Positions 47,820 to 56,327 of a DNA stretch of 64,000 nucleotides are shown piece by piece (position 1 is the first letter of the stretch; each line of letters opens with the position of its first letter). Source of the stretch: Kitasatospora sp. MAA4 (lineage in GTDB: Bacteria > Actinomycetota > Actinomycetes > Streptomycetales > Streptomycetaceae); contig NZ_JARZAI010000014.1 in assembly GCF_029893355.1 (NCBI RefSeq), positions 1 to 64,000 on the forward strand, in the 5' to 3' direction. Both the position numbers and the translations under genes were made by a program. A model generated the notes under the pieces. The model searched no databases, had not been told where the DNA came from, and saw only the letters and a list, made by a program, of their open reading frames with translations.

Positions 47820-48752
47820 TCACCCTGCCGGTGCCGGGCTCGGAGTGCTGCTCACCCAGCCCTCGTTGGCGTCCACGGTGGCGAGCGGGGCGACGGAGGT
47901 GCCGCCCGCGGTGCCGAACGCGGCGCAGACCGGGGTCGAGCTGTCGAACTGCACCAGCGGATTGCGCGCGCTGGCGTCGAGCTTGCTGAAGAGCAGCAGG
48001 GTGCCACCCGCCGTCTGAGCCGGGTCGCCCGGCTGGACCGTCACCGAGTGGCGCCAGGCCCACTGGCCCCAGGTGAGGGTGGCCGCCGTGCCGCTCGGCC
48101 ACGGGCCGGGGGTCGACAGCAGCACGTACACCTGCCCGGTGAAGGCCTGCGGGTACTGGTAGATCCACTGGGTCCGCGCCTGGCAGCCGGAACCGGCCGG
48201 CGGCCAGGGGACGGGCGAGGGCGCGGGGACGACCACCACGGACGGCATCGGGTGCGGGACGGTCGCGGCGGAACCGCGGGTGGGGCTCTGATGCAGGCCG
48301 GCGCCCACGGGGATGCCGATCGCCAGTCCCAGGACCAGCACGGCGACGGTGCGCAGGCGGGTGAGAAGCCGCTGCGGCCAACGGGGCGTCAGGTGATCGG
48401 GGGCGGTTGGCTCCACCGTCTGCGGGGTCGTCGTCTGCGGGGTCACCGCTTCGATCGGCGGCGGGAGGGTCGGGGCGGATCGCGCGACAGCGTCCTGCGC
48501 CTGCTCCCAACGCGCCCGCCAGGCGGCCGTTTCGGTGTGGCCGCAGGCGTGGACGAACGCCTCGACCGTGGCCCAGGTCGGGAACTCCACACCCCCGGCC
48601 GCCTCGGCGAGCGCGGAGATGGAGCGGTGGGCCCGCCGGCTCATGGTGGCGAAGGTGGGGTTCCCGGCCGCCTGACGGGCCTGCCGCAGTTCGGCCGCGA
48701 ATTCCGCGGCCGGGCCGCCTGATATATCCAGGTCGCGCTGTTTGCGGCCCAT
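47820..48752 (-). CDS. Transmembrane helix-turn-helix protein with extracellular domain
   Basis: A 310-residue protein with a cytoplasmic helix-turn-helix-like domain (about 12-92; AAEFAAELRQARQAAGNPTFATMSRRAHRSISALAEAAGG), a Thr/Pro linker, one membrane helix (about 132-153, TVAVLVLGLAIGIPVGAGL) and an outer domain of ~150 residues with two cysteines and many Trp. This cytoplasm-HTH/TM/outside layout is common in actinomycetes and may link outside conditions to gene control. The ATG at 48752 precedes the HTH. The next gene downstream encodes the cysteine-rich repeat protein 117 nt away. The regulated genes are unknown. Confidence 0.72.
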   Translation of the reverse strand: MGRKQRDLDISGGPAAEFAAELRQARQAAGNPTFATMSRRAHRSISALAEAAGGVEFPTWATVEAFVHACGHTETAAWRARWEQAQDAVARSAPTLPPPIEAVTPQTTTPQTVEPTAPDHLTPRWPQRLLTRLRTVAVLVLGLAIGIPVGAGLHQSPTRGSAATVPHPMPSVVVVPAPSPVPWPPAGSGCQARTQWIYQYPQAFTGQVYVLLSTPGPWPSGTAATLTWGQWAWRHSVTVQPGDPAQTAGGTLLLFSKLDASARNPLVQFDSSTPVCAAFGTAGGTSVAPLATVDANEGWVSSTPSPAPAG

Positions 48753-48881
48753 GTCGGCTTCTCTCCCCGGTCGGGACTGGACGGTTGGTTCCGTCCGTAC
48801 TCTGCCCACGGGAGGGCAGCCGGCGGGAGGCGAAAACCAGCCGCCCGGCAGGAGCGCTGCCGGACGGCCGCTCCGGCACGG

Positions 48882-49859
48882 TCAGGCCTGCAGGATGACC
48901 TTGCCGACCTGCTCGCTCGCCTCCACCACCCGGTGCGCGGCCGCCGCGTCGGTCAGCGGGAGGACGCGGTCCACCACCGGACGGACCACGCCCGACTCCA
49001 CCAGCGGCCAGACGTGCTCGCGCACCGCCGCCACGATCGCCGCCTTCTCCGCGAGCGGCCGCGGACGCAGCGAGGTCGCCGCCACGGCGGCCCGCTTGGC
49101 CAGTAGGGTGGAGAGGTTCAACTCCCCTGTCGCACCGCCCTGCAGACCGATAATCACCAAGCGGCCGTTCACCGCCAGCGCGTCCACGTTCCGCTGAAGG
49201 TACTTGGCGCCCATGATGTCCAGGATCACGTCCGCCCCGGCACCGCCGCTGGCCTCGCGCAGCACCTCCACGAAGTCCTGCTCGCGGTAGTTGATCCCGA
49301 CATCCGCCCCCAGCTCGGCGCAACGCGCCAACTTCGCCGCACTGCCGGCCGTCACCACCACCGTCGCGCCGATCGCTTTGCCCAGCTGGATCGCCATCGT
49401 CCCGATCCCACTGCCCCCGCCGTGCACCAACAGGGTCTCCGCAGGCCGCAGATGGGCCACCAGGAAGACGTTCGACCAGACCGTGCACGCCACCTCGGGC
49501 AGCGCTGCGGCCGCCACCAGGCCCAGCCCCTTCGGGATCGGCAGCAACTGCCCGACCGGCACCGCCACCAGCTCGGCATAGCCGCCACCGGAGAGCAGGG
49601 CGCACACCTCGTCCCCGACCGCCCAGCCCGAGACGCCCGGGCCGAGCGCGACGATCCGTCCCGAGCACTCGAGCCCGGGGTAGGGCGACGCGCCGGGCGG
49701 CGGGTTGTAGAACCCCTGACGCTGCAACAGGTCGGCCCGGTTGACCGCGGTCGCGGCCACCTCGACCAGGACTTCACCTTCACCGGGCACCGGATCGGGC
49801 ACCTTGGCCCACACCAGCGCTTCAGGGCCACCCGCTTGAGGAATCGTGATTGCGTGCAT
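48882..49859 (-). CDS. NAD(P)H quinone oxidoreductase / zinc-free MDR family
   Basis: A 325-residue medium-chain dehydrogenase/reductase of the quinone oxidoreductase (PIG3/TP53I3-like) group. The catalytic half has AVNRADLLQRQGFYNPPPGASPYPG (about 38-62) and GLECSGRIVALGPGVSGW, and the Rossmann domain has VHGGGSGIGTMAIQLGKAIGA (about 145-165) for NADPH. The zinc-ligand cysteines of true alcohol dehydrogenases are absent, as expected. It reduces quinones or other electrophiles by one- or two-electron transfer. It is on its own and divergent from a secreted-protein gene. Confidence 0.9.
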   Translation of the reverse strand: MHAITIPQAGGPEALVWAKVPDPVPGEGEVLVEVAATAVNRADLLQRQGFYNPPPGASPYPGLECSGRIVALGPGVSGWAVGDEVCALLSGGGYAELVAVPVGQLLPIPKGLGLVAAAALPEVACTVWSNVFLVAHLRPAETLLVHGGGSGIGTMAIQLGKAIGATVVVTAGSAAKLARCAELGADVGINYREQDFVEVLREASGGAGADVILDIMGAKYLQRNVDALAVNGRLVIIGLQGGATGELNLSTLLAKRAAVAATSLRPRPLAEKAAIVAAVREHVWPLVESGVVRPVVDRVLPLTDAAAAHRVVEASEQVGKVILQA

Positions 49860-49948
49860 GGCCCGACGCTACCTCCAGGAGCCGCGCGCGGGGCGGACCG
49901 ACGACGGATGGCTCCCGGCATCACCACCAAGATCGGTGGCTGCTTAGA

Positions 49949-49956
49949 TCACGTGA
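49949..49956. promoter_or_regulatory. TCACGTGA palindrome upstream of the secreted propeller gene
   Basis: An 8-nt perfect palindrome 31 nt before the ATG at 49987, in a locally AT-richer stretch between divergent genes. It might be an operator; eight bases is too short to be sure. Confidence 0.3.
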
Positions 49957-49986
49957 CCAACGCATCATCAAGAAAAGCGAGTTGGT

Positions 49987-52044
49987 ATGCATCGTATACA
50001 AGTGCGACGAATTGTTCCGATTGCAGCGGTATTGTCCGCTGCCGTCGCACTCTCGACACTGACCGCTCCTGCGGCGATGGCCGCGCTGCCTGGCACACCG
50101 GGACTGCTGGCGGGGATCAGGACCCTCCCCGACGGCACAACCACGACCTCCACCGAGAATCCGGACGGGTCCCGCCTTGTCCAGGCCGTCGGAAACGGCG
50201 GTAGCCCGGACCTGGGCCACAATCCCACCTGGTCCCCCGACGGCAGCAGGCTCGCCATCCAGAACGCGGGCGGCTTTGTGATCACTTATGCGCCCAACTT
50301 GACCGGCTGGGCGGCCCTGGACCAGGGCGGCGAGGGCGAGCCGGCGTACACCGCCGACGGTGCGGACATCATCTCGGCCACCTCCGACCTGACCGGAGGC
50401 TACTTGCAGTACTCCCCAGCGAACTGGAACGAGGCACAGCACCAGGGCCAGGGGGACCAGCAGCCCTGGCTCTCCACCCGGACCGGCGGCAATGACTCCT
50501 CTCCCACCGTCTCAGCGAAGAGCGGCGCAGTCCTGTTCCAGCACGACGCCAACGGCGCGTCGGACATCTGGACCGACCACGGCAACCGCACCGGCGGCCT
50601 GCTGATCGCGGACGGCACAGAGCCGGACGTCTCCCCCGACGGCTCGACCCTCGCTTTCGTGCGGCCGGTGGGCGGCTTCAGCCAGCTCTTCCTCCAGGCC
50701 GCCGACGGATCGGGCTCCGCCAGCCAGGTGACCAGCGGCTCGGTCAACCACACCTACCCCAAGTGGTCGACCGACGGCCTGTCGATCTACTACAACGCCA
50801 ACCCGGGCACGGATTACCAGTCGACCGTGGGCCACCACCTGGTACTCGCCTCCAAGGCCGACACCCTCACGCCCAACGGCCTCGCCTGGGTGCAGCAGCA
50901 GCCGCTGCCCGCGCCGACGCCGCCGGCCGCCTCCACCTTCCACTCCACCGGCCCCACCCGGCTGCTCGACACCCGCGACGGCACCGGCACGCTCGCCGCG
51001 GGCGCCGTCCCGGCAGGAACGATCGTCCCGCTGCAGATCGACGGCGCCGCCGGCATCCCCCTCGCGGGCGTCACCTCGGTGGTCCTCAACGTCACCGTCG
51101 CCGACACCACCGGCCCCGGGGTGCTGAGCGTCTGGGGTGACGCGACAGCGCGCCCGACGACCTCCAACCTCAACTGGGACAAGCCGGGCCAGCTCATCTC
51201 CAACCTGGTGACCGTGCCGGTCCCCGCCGACGGCGAGGTCGACCTCTCCGCCAACAGCACCACCGACGTCATCGCCGACGTACAGGGCTACTACACCGCC
51301 GACAGCACCGGTGCGACCTTCACCAGCGAGGCGCCGACCCGGATCCTGGACACCCGCTCCGCGCTCGGCACCCCTGCGGCGGGCCAGGTCACCAACAACA
51401 CGATCAGCGTCAAAGCCGCCAACGCCAACGGCGTGCCGGCCGATGCGACGGCCGTCGTCCTGAACCTCACCACCGCCCCCACCGCCAGCAGCGCCGGCTT
51501 CCTGGAGGCCTACCCCGAGGGCGGCGCCGCACCGACCGTCTCCAACGTCAACTGGTCCTCGGCCGGCGCTCTGCTCTCGGGCCTGGCGATCGTTCCCGTC
51601 GGCGCCGACGGAAACGTGAGCATCAAGGTCAACGGCACCACCGACGTGGTCGCGGACGTCTTCGGCTACTTCACGAGCGGCACCGCCGGCGCGCGCTTCA
51701 CCTCCGCCGGCCCGGCCCGGATCCTGGACACCCGCGAGTCGGGCGGCCCGCTCGCCGGCGGTCACACGCTCGCCCTGCAGGTCACCGGCACGAACGGGAT
51801 CCCCGCCGGCACCACGTCCGTGGTGCTGAACCTGACCGTCACCGGGAACTCCGACGCCGGGTTCCTGGAGGCCTGGGCCGACGGCACCACCCGTCCGGCG
51901 GCCGCGTCCAACGTCAACTGGGTCGCCGGCCAGACGATCCCCAATCAGGTCATCGTCCCGGTCGGCGCGGACGGCAAGGTGGACCTGTACGTCAACAGCA
52001 CCACCCAGGTGGTCGCGGACGTCTTCGGCTACTTCAGCAGCTGA
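49987..52044 (+). CDS. Secreted protein: PD40-type beta-propeller plus three LDTR modules
   Basis: A 685-residue exported protein. After a signal peptide (1 to about 32, ending APAAMAA) residues 35-300 contain several PD40/TolB-like blades with motifs NPTWSPDGSRLAI, PDVSPDGSTLAFV and YPKWSTDGLSIYY. Residues about 315-685 are three copies of a ~120-residue module, each starting with a TRLLDTR or ARILDTR motif, containing SNVNW and VPVGADG and ending with VADVFGYF. These modules also occur in the protein at 61868-63556. They are Thr/Ser/Ala-rich, strand-forming and probably surface-binding. Domain boundaries are by eye. The gene is divergent from the quinone oxidoreductase gene and seems monocistronic. 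Confidence 0.8.
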   Translation: MHRIQVRRIVPIAAVLSAAVALSTLTAPAAMAALPGTPGLLAGIRTLPDGTTTTSTENPDGSRLVQAVGNGGSPDLGHNPTWSPDGSRLAIQNAGGFVITYAPNLTGWAALDQGGEGEPAYTADGADIISATSDLTGGYLQYSPANWNEAQHQGQGDQQPWLSTRTGGNDSSPTVSAKSGAVLFQHDANGASDIWTDHGNRTGGLLIADGTEPDVSPDGSTLAFVRPVGGFSQLFLQAADGSGSASQVTSGSVNHTYPKWSTDGLSIYYNANPGTDYQSTVGHHLVLASKADTLTPNGLAWVQQQPLPAPTPPAASTFHSTGPTRLLDTRDGTGTLAAGAVPAGTIVPLQIDGAAGIPLAGVTSVVLNVTVADTTGPGVLSVWGDATARPTTSNLNWDKPGQLISNLVTVPVPADGEVDLSANSTTDVIADVQGYYTADSTGATFTSEAPTRILDTRSALGTPAAGQVTNNTISVKAANANGVPADATAVVLNLTTAPTASSAGFLEAYPEGGAAPTVSNVNWSSAGALLSGLAIVPVGADGNVSIKVNGTTDVVADVFGYFTSGTAGARFTSAGPARILDTRESGGPLAGGHTLALQVTGTNGIPAGTTSVVLNLTVTGNSDAGFLEAWADGTTRPAAASNVNWVAGQTIPNQVIVPVGADGKVDLYVNSTTQVVADVFGYFSS

Positions 52045-52159
52045 CGTCCCGTCCCGGGCCTGGGCGACGAACGTTCGCCCAGGCCCGGCGGGGAACTGAT
52101 CTGACGGAGGGTCAGCCATGGGAGGATGCGACCACCGATCCCCCGGAGGAAGAGCCCCC

Positions 52160-52780
52160 GTGCGCGACGAGACGATCAGCGATTTCCTGGACCGCCTGGC
52201 CGACCGGGTACCCGCCCCCGGCGGCGGCGCGTCGGCCGCCCTGCACGCCGCCCAGGCGGCCGCCCTGCTGGGCATGGTGGCCCGCTACACGACCGGCGAG
52301 AAGTACGCCGCCCACCAGGAGGTGGTCGAGCGGATCCGCCGCGAGAGCGACACCCTGCGGGCCCGGGCGCTGACCCTGGCCGAGCAGGACGCGGCCGCGT
52401 TCACCGCCGTCACGGACGCCTACCGGCTGCCCGGGGAGAGCGACCAGGAGCGGGCGGCACGCTCCGCCGCGATCGCCGAGGCGCTGGCCGGCGCGGCGCG
52501 CCCGCCGGCCGACGTGATCGCCGCCGCCCTGGACGTCGTCGAACTGGCCGAGGCGCTGCTGCCGATCGGCAACCCCAACGTGGTCACCGACATCGCGGCC
52601 GCCGCCGAGGCCGCTCGCGCCGCGGCCACCACTGCGCGGGTCAACGTCGAGGTCAACCTCGGCGGAATCCGGGACGACCGGGTGCGCAGCGGGCTGCTGG
52701 CCGAGACCGCCCGGGTGGACGAGATCGCCACCCGGGCCGAGCAGATCACCGCCGCCGTCCGCGAGGAGATCGCCAAGTGA
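52160..52780 (+). CDS. Cyclodeaminase/cyclohydrolase family protein (FTCD_C, FchA-like)
   Basis: A 206-residue all-helical protein of the formiminotransferase-cyclodeaminase C-terminal family. Typical elements are RVPAPGGGASAALHAAQAAALLGMVARYTTGEKY (about 17-50) and IGNPNVVTDIAAAAEAARAAATTARVNVEVNL (about 135-166). Family members are either formimidoyl-THF cyclodeaminases or, like FchA of methylotrophs, methenyl-THF cyclohydrolases. The stop overlaps the next gene's GTG by 4 nt (GTGA). Since that neighbour is a FolD lacking the usual cyclohydrolase lysine, a cyclohydrolase role is the better guess. GGAGG upstream supports the GTG at 52160. Confidence 0.87.
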   Translation: MRDETISDFLDRLADRVPAPGGGASAALHAAQAAALLGMVARYTTGEKYAAHQEVVERIRRESDTLRARALTLAEQDAAAFTAVTDAYRLPGESDQERAARSAAIAEALAGAARPPADVIAAALDVVELAEALLPIGNPNVVTDIAAAAEAARAAATTARVNVEVNLGGIRDDRVRSGLLAETARVDEIATRAEQITAAVREEIAK

Positions 52781-53622
52781 GCACCGAGATCCTCTCCGGC
52801 CGCGAACTCGCCACCCATCTCCGCGCCGAGGCCGCCGCCCGGGCCGCCGAACTCAGCGCCTCGGGACGGCCGCCGCGGCTCGCCGTGGTCACCGCCACCG
52901 CGGACGAGTCCAGCGCCTGGTACGTCCGCTCGATCGCCAAGGCCGCCGAGAAGACCGGCCTGGCCTGCGACGTGCACGACCTGGGCCCGGAGGCGGCACC
53001 GGCCGCGATCCGCGCGCGCCTGGAGCAGTTGAGCGCGGACGACACCGTGCACGGCATCATCCTGCAGACCCCGCTGCCCTCCGGCGCCGCGCTGGAGGAC
53101 CTCGCCTCGGCCATCGCGTTCGAGAAGGACGTCGACGGCGCCAACCCGCTCTCGCTGGGCCGACTCGCCAGCGGGCTGCCCGCCTTCGCACCGGCCACCG
53201 CCGAAGCCGTGGTGGTGCTGCTGGAGCACCACCGGGTCCCGTTGGCGGGACGCCGGGTCGCCGTGGTCGGCCGTTCCACCGTGGTCGGCAAGCCCGCCGC
53301 CCTGCTACTGCTGGATCGCCACGCCACGGTGACGGTCTGCCACTCGCGCACCACCGACCTGGCCGCCGTCACCGCTGAGGCCGACGTCCTGGTCGCCGCC
53401 GTGGGCCGGGCCGGCCTGATCACCGCGGCCCACGTGAAGGAGGGCGCAGTGGTGATCGACGTCGGCACCAACCCGACGGCGGACGGCGGACTGACCGGCG
53501 ACGTGGACGCCGCCTCGGTGGACGGCCGGGCCGGCGCGCTGACCCCGGTACCCGGCGGCGTCGGCCCGGTCACCACCGCGCTGCTGCTGCGGCACACCGT
53601 CCAGGCCGCCGAACGGGATTGA
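52777..53622 (+). CDS. folD: Methylenetetrahydrofolate dehydrogenase (FolD variant)
   Basis: A 281-residue FolD-family protein that should oxidise 5,10-methylene-THF with NAD(P)+. Recognisable: WYVRSIAKAAEKTGL (Tyr49 equals the catalytic Tyr), GIILQTPLPSG (catalytic Gln) and EKDVDGANPLSLGRL (Asp), then Rossmann GRSTVVGKPAALLLL (about 168-182) and GGVGPVTTALLL near the C-terminus. In normal FolD the residue four after that Tyr is the Lys needed for cyclohydrolase activity; here it is Ile53. So this is probably a dehydrogenase only, with the upstream FTCD_C partner supplying the cyclohydrolase. It is translationally coupled to that partner. Confidence 0.88.
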   Translation: MSTEILSGRELATHLRAEAAARAAELSASGRPPRLAVVTATADESSAWYVRSIAKAAEKTGLACDVHDLGPEAAPAAIRARLEQLSADDTVHGIILQTPLPSGAALEDLASAIAFEKDVDGANPLSLGRLASGLPAFAPATAEAVVVLLEHHRVPLAGRRVAVVGRSTVVGKPAALLLLDRHATVTVCHSRTTDLAAVTAEADVLVAAVGRAGLITAAHVKEGAVVIDVGTNPTADGGLTGDVDAASVDGRAGALTPVPGGVGPVTTALLLRHTVQAAERD

Positions 53623-53626
53623 GACC

Positions 53627-54709
53627 TCAGGCCGTCGGCACGGTCTGGATGGTGATCACCCGGTCGGCCAACTGCAGGGTGGCTGCCTCCGGTTCGGCGA
53701 AGGTGAGCAGCCGGCGGCCGCGCAGCACCGCGACGACGAGGTCGGCGCAGTCCCGCGGACTGCGGCCGGCCTCGGCCCGGGTGACCGGGCGTTCCACCAG
53801 GTCGAGTCCGTGTCCGTAGGTGAGCAGATCCTCCATCACCGCACCGGCGTTGGGGCTGAGCATCGACATGCCGAGCAGCCGCCCGGCCGAGCTGGAGCTG
53901 GTGACCACCACGTCGGCGCCGCTCTGCCGTAGCAGCGGGGCGTTCTCGTCCTCGCGAACCGCCGCCACCACGATGGCGCCCCTGTTGAGCTGACGTGCCG
54001 TCAGGGTGACCAGCACCGCGGTGTCGTCCCGCTCGGTGGCCACCACCACCTGGGCGGCCTTGGGGAGTTCGGCGCGCAGCAGGGTGTCGGTCCGGGTGGC
54101 GTCGCCGACCACGCCCACCAGCCCGTCCAGGGTGGCCTGTTCGATCACCTTGCGCTGAGGATCGACCACCACGATCGACTCCTTGGCGACCCCCTGGCCG
54201 AGCAGGGTCTCCACGGCGCTGCGGCCCTTGGTTCCGTAGCCGACGATCACGGCGTGGTCGCGCAAGGAGGACCTCCAACGTCCGACTCGCCACTGCTGGC
54301 GGGTCCGTTCGGCCAACACCTCCAGGGTGGTGCCGACCAGGATGATCAGGAAGACCACGCGCAGCGGGGTGATCACGAGGATGTTGGTCAGCCGGGCCGC
54401 GTTGCTGACCGGTGTGATGTCGCCGTAGCCGGTGGTGGAGAGCGTGACGGTGGCGTAGTAGGCGGAGCCCAGCAGGTCCAGGGTGCCGCGCGCGTTGTCG
54501 TTGTAGCCGCTGCGGTCCAGCCAGACGATCAGCGTGGTGGCCGCCAGCACCCCGAGCGCCACCGCCAGGCGCAGCCCGACCTGACGCAGCGGCGGCGCGG
54601 CCGCCCTGACCGGCAGCACGATCCGGCCGGCGGACTCCGCGTCGGGACGGCGGCCCACCCGCAACCGGGCCGGACCGCCCCGCGAACTGCGCTGCTCGTC
54701 GGTGCTCAC
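53627..54709 (-). CDS. Two-helix potassium channel with TrkA-N/RCK domain
   Basis: A 360-residue ion channel: an N-terminal cytoplasmic tail, membrane helix 1 (about 43-63), a pore loop with the selectivity filter STTGYGD (about 92-98), helix 2 (about 112-132) and a C-terminal RCK domain starting HAVIVGYGTKGRSAVETLLGQG (about 150-171), which binds nucleotides or ions to gate the pore. The arrangement is that of MthK-like channels. The GTG at 54709 gives an N-terminus without membrane features. It converges on folD with only 4 nt between stops. Confidence 0.9.
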   Translation of the reverse strand: MSTDEQRSSRGGPARLRVGRRPDAESAGRIVLPVRAAAPPLRQVGLRLAVALGVLAATTLIVWLDRSGYNDNARGTLDLLGSAYYATVTLSTTGYGDITPVSNAARLTNILVITPLRVVFLIILVGTTLEVLAERTRQQWRVGRWRSSLRDHAVIVGYGTKGRSAVETLLGQGVAKESIVVVDPQRKVIEQATLDGLVGVVGDATRTDTLLRAELPKAAQVVVATERDDTAVLVTLTARQLNRGAIVVAAVREDENAPLLRQSGADVVVTSSSSAGRLLGMSMLSPNAGAVMEDLLTYGHGLDLVERPVTRAEAGRSPRDCADLVVAVLRGRRLLTFAEPEAATLQLADRVITIQTVPTA

Positions 54710-54750
54710 AGCACCAGGATGCGGTCGCCACAGCCCCGACTGGCGGACCC

Positions 54751-55995
54751 TCAGGGCGTGGCGAGCAGCTCGACGCGCTCGCCGGCCGGCACACCGCCCG
54801 GCGGCACGACCGCCAGGGCGTCCGCGAGCGCGAGGCCGCGCAGCATCGCCGGACCGTCGAAGGCCAGCGCCACCGGGCCGTGCTCGGTGTGCCGCACCGG
54901 CAGCAGCCGGGTATCGGACCGGTGGCCGGGCAGCTGCTCGCCCGCCCGGACGAACCGGCCGGGACCAGCCGGACGGCCGCAGAGGCGGTGCAGCAGCGGC
55001 AGCGCGAAGGTCACCGCGCCGGCCACCGCGGCCAGCGGGTTGCCGGGCAGGCCGACCAGATGCCGGGGACCCGTCGCGGGACCCGTCGCCGGCAGCTCGG
55101 CGAGCAGCATCGGGTGCCCCGGACGGACGGCCACCCCGTCCACCAGCAGCCGGCCGCCGGCCGCCGCGAGCGCCGCGTGCAGGAAGTCGACCGGCCCGGC
55201 CGCGGTGCCGCCGGTGGTCACCACGACGTCGGCCGGCGAGTGCCGCACAGCGTCCCGCAGCAGCCCGAAGTCGTCGCGGATCCCCCGGCGGCCGATCAGC
55301 TCGGCGCCGGCCGCCCGCAGCCACGGCTCCAGCAGCGGTCCCAGCGCGTCGCGGACCAGCCCGGGGCTCGGCAGGCCCGCGTCGAGCAGCTCGTCCCCGA
55401 GCACCAGCAGCTCGACGGTGGGCCGGCGGCGGACCGTCAGCCGGTCGTAGCCGCAGGCCGCGGCAAGGCCGATCACCGCCGCGGTCACGGCGGTCCCGGT
55501 CGGCAGCAGCGGCTCGTCGCGGTGGCACTCCTGGCCGCGCGGGCGGACGTCCTGGCCCGGCGGCAGCCCACCGGGGGGAAGCTCGCGCAGCGTGCCGCCG
55601 TCCGCGGCGCGGCCGTGCTCGCGGCGCAGCACCGCGGTGGCGCCCGGCGGCAACTGGGCGCCGGTGGCGATCTCGGTGGCCCAGCCGTCGGCGAGCGGCG
55701 GCGCCGTGCGGCCGGCCAGCACCCGCCCGGCCAGCCGCCACGGTCCGGGGCCGGCCACCGCCCAGCCGTCCATGGCGGAGGTGTCGAAGGCGGGCAGGTC
55801 GGTGAGCGCGGTGAGCGGGCCGGCCAGGGTGCGGCCGAGCGCGGCCGCGAGGTCCACCGGCTCGGCGGGCAGCGGCGCCCGGACGGCCCGCCGGGCCGCC
55901 TCGCGGGCCTGCGGCCAGGGGCAGTCGTGCCCGGCGGCGGCCGACCGTGCCCGGCCGTCGCGGCCCGTGCCGAGCCCGGGCGCCGCCGCGTTCAC
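54751..55995 (-). CDS. moeA: Molybdopterin molybdotransferase MoeA
   Basis: Inserts molybdate into adenylylated molybdopterin, the last step to Moco. The 414-residue protein has LPAFDTSAMDGWAVAGPG (about 62-79), IATGAQLPPGATAVLRREH (about 104-122), and the MoCF-binding TTGGTAAGPVDFLHAAL (about 262-278) and GLPGNPLAAVAGA (about 318-330). In the third motif the usual TGGxSxGxxD reads TGGTAAGPVD, a small deviation. Its GTG overlaps the stop of the preceding DUF6457 gene by 4 nt. Third gene after mobA and DUF6457. Confidence 0.9.
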   Translation of the reverse strand: MNAAAPGLGTGRDGRARSAAAGHDCPWPQAREAARRAVRAPLPAEPVDLAAALGRTLAGPLTALTDLPAFDTSAMDGWAVAGPGPWRLAGRVLAGRTAPPLADGWATEIATGAQLPPGATAVLRREHGRAADGGTLRELPPGGLPPGQDVRPRGQECHRDEPLLPTGTAVTAAVIGLAAACGYDRLTVRRRPTVELLVLGDELLDAGLPSPGLVRDALGPLLEPWLRAAGAELIGRRGIRDDFGLLRDAVRHSPADVVVTTGGTAAGPVDFLHAALAAAGGRLLVDGVAVRPGHPMLLAELPATGPATGPRHLVGLPGNPLAAVAGAVTFALPLLHRLCGRPAGPGRFVRAGEQLPGHRSDTRLLPVRHTEHGPVALAFDGPAMLRGLALADALAVVPPGGVPAGERVELLATP

Positions 55996-56327
55996 TCCTG
56001 CTCCGGCGCCTGCTGGTCCGCCCAGCGCTCGGCCAGGGCGGCGATCCGCCGGTTGGCGGCGGCCACCTCGGCCGTGCCGCCACCGCGGGTCGCTGCCGCG
56101 TAGCCGACCAGGAAGGCGGTCAGCGGCGCGGCCGGCCGGGCCACCCCGTGCGCGACCACCCGGGCCAGGTCGAGCAGTTCGGGGATGTCGACGGCCAGGT
56201 CGATGCCCAGCTCGTTCTTGGCCTCGGTGATCCAGTCGTCCAGCGTGCGCTCCATGGTGGACATGCTGCCCGATGACCGGCCCGCCACCGTGCCGCGGGG
56301 ATGGCCTGCGTGCTTCTTTTCGCTCAC
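55992..56327 (-). CDS. DUF6457 protein in the Moco operon
   Basis: A 111-residue protein with an acidic helical body beginning TLDDWITEAKNELGIDLAVDIPELLDLARVVAHGVARPAAPLTAFLVGYAAA. The family has no known function but usually sits beside or is fused to MobA-type enzymes. The GTG at 56327 overlaps the mobA stop by 4 nt (GTGA) and is preferred for that reason; ATG 56264 or 56255 would give the more usual, shorter family N-terminus. It is coupled downstream to moeA as well, so it probably serves Moco assembly or delivery. Confidence 0.78.
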   Translation of the reverse strand: MSEKKHAGHPRGTVAGRSSGSMSTMERTLDDWITEAKNELGIDLAVDIPELLDLARVVAHGVARPAAPLTAFLVGYAAATRGGGTAEVAAANRRIAALAERWADQQAPEQE

